In this document: in pieces, positions 31,866 through 32,727 of the stretch
Numbering within the stretch: the stretch's first letter is position 1
Layout: each line of letters begins with the position of its first letter
NCBI GenBank assembly: GCA_001642005.1
Contig: LWCA01000315.1
Coordinates: forward strand, 1 to 32,727
Reading direction: 5' to 3'
DNA from: Intoshia linei
Taxonomy: Eukaryota; Orthonectida; Rhopaluridae
DNA: 32,727 nt
Translations under genes and position numbers: made by a program
Notes under the pieces: generated by a model
The model's input: the letters and a program-made list of their open reading frames with translations, nothing else
Told to the model about the DNA's origin: nothing
Databases searched by the model: none

Positions 31866-32727
31866 GTAATTCATTAAAATTATTGTACATATCAAAACAG
31901 TAATACATCCATACCCAATGTGACCCCATATAATTCCTCTTAAACTGTGTAGAAAAATAAAAAAAATGTAATATTGATAATTTAATTTAGGGTTTCACCA
32001 CCGTTTCAAAACCATGCCCTTTAATATCATACATTGTCCAATCATCTATAAAATGTTTCACAACTATTAATAATAATATTGATTATAAGGAAACATTATA
32101 CACGTCTCAACATAAAATTTATCCAGTACATTTGTATACCCACAGGTCATATAATTTATTATTGAGCCAGGAATTATGAATGAAATGAAAATGCCAGAAA
32201 ACATGGATAAAAAATATTAAAAATATAAAATTATTTTCAATAATGGAGATTTAATAGATCAGGGGTTCTCAAATTTTTTTCCTGGATGACCGATAATCCT
32301 TACTAATATAATATGCTTTGTTTGCCTGTGTGTGTTATAGTTTATTTCAATAACTACCCTTCTTAGAATTTTATAATGTCCACGTTTATATTAAAGTTTT
32401 TTCCGGGGTGAAAGTAAGAAAATTTCAACCTTACAAACTCACATCTTACGGGTCAAAAACCCCAATTATCCTTTTTTGAAAATTAAACGAGTTTGAGAAT
32501 TTAAAAAAATATACACTCTGATACGGATTTTAAAATCATAAATATTGTCATAAATTTTAATTTAAAAAAATTATATACGCTGATACGGATTTTAAAATTA
32601 TAAACATTAACATAAATATAAAAAAATTATATTTTTAGGGCCAAAACACCAAATTACCTTTTTTTATGAAAATAGCCCTAGAATTTAAAAAAATTACAGG
32701 TGGTACAGTTGTATCCTGTTAACACAC
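31866..32727. other. Start of SPAG6 intron 6, running off the window
   Basis: The donor GTAATT follows the last exon seen. At 32260 a hAT-like end CAGGGGTTCTCAAATTTTTT appears; copy B of the SPAG6 intron repeat follows from 32293 to the end of the window. I see nothing specific in 31880-32250. Confidence 0.7.
32293..32727 (+). repeat. Dispersed transposon-like repeat, copy B (truncated by window end)
   Basis: It matches copy A (29988-30375). It is slightly longer because a segment including GATACGGATTTTAAAAT is duplicated inside it (about 32521-32537 and 32581-32597). It begins about 33 bp inside a hAT-like CAGGGGTTCTC end at 32260, suggesting that this is the intact left terminus of the family and that copy A lacks it. 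Confidence 0.8.

Noticed and set aside
1-32727. tRNA, rRNA, snRNA or CRISPR-like arrays
   Set aside because: No tRNA B-box with a paired A-box, no rRNA-like conserved blocks and no regularly spaced repeats were seen on reading through; a covariance-model scan was not possible here.

Overview
The window is nuclear DNA from a ciliated animal with a strongly AT-rich genome. Two genes, BBS5 and SPAG6, are dedicated to cilia. Other genes encode metazoan chromatin and signalling proteins (KANSL3, a PCGF Polycomb RING protein, the PP2A B55 subunit). Coding sequence is split by very short GT-AG introns, mostly 33-66 bp. This combination fits a flatworm, a mesozoan (dicyemid or orthonectid) or another compact-intron lophotrochozoan. 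The species cannot be fixed from sequence reading alone. Ciliary genes argue against a cilia-less group such as Myxozoa.

All six recognised genes lie on the + strand. In order they are: (1) 216-2611, the 3' part of a class-3 aldehyde dehydrogenase; (2) 7866-10365, a divergent KANSL3 of the NSL histone-acetyltransferase complex; (3) 10587-18907, PP2A regulatory subunit B55, only 221 bp after KANSL3; (4) 20197-25231, a PCGF-type RING/RAWUL protein with a long disordered tail; (5) 27601-28632, intronless BBS5; (6) 29423-31865, the 5' two thirds of SPAG6, which runs off the right edge. Nothing suggests these genes form one pathway. BBS5 and SPAG6 are both ciliary, and KANSL3 and PCGF are both chromatin regulators.

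The space between genes and the few large introns (ALDH 1016 bp, KANSL3 706 bp, PPP2R2 6771 bp, PCGF 3298 bp, SPAG6 1266 bp and at least 862 bp) is largely filled with decayed DNA transposons. Three hAT elements have intact 8-bp target-site duplications (17412-18077, 21787-22267, 26111-26993). The last is interrupted by a piggyBac-like element bounded by TTAA (26334-26861). There are pogo/Tigger pieces at 15594-16058 and 16759-17048, a hAT transposase C-terminus relic at 4167-4301, and several non-autonomous repeats present twice in the window. No retroelement coding region, tRNA, rRNA or CRISPR array was seen.

I did not find a clearly new biological system. The best leads are the altered nucleophile-elbow motif and possible frame break in KANSL3, a transposon copy that starts right at a SPAG6 splice donor, nested transposons with intact target duplications, and a dispersed repeat with a conserved hairpin. 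Family calls come from reading motifs and recalled family sequence; no database search was run.
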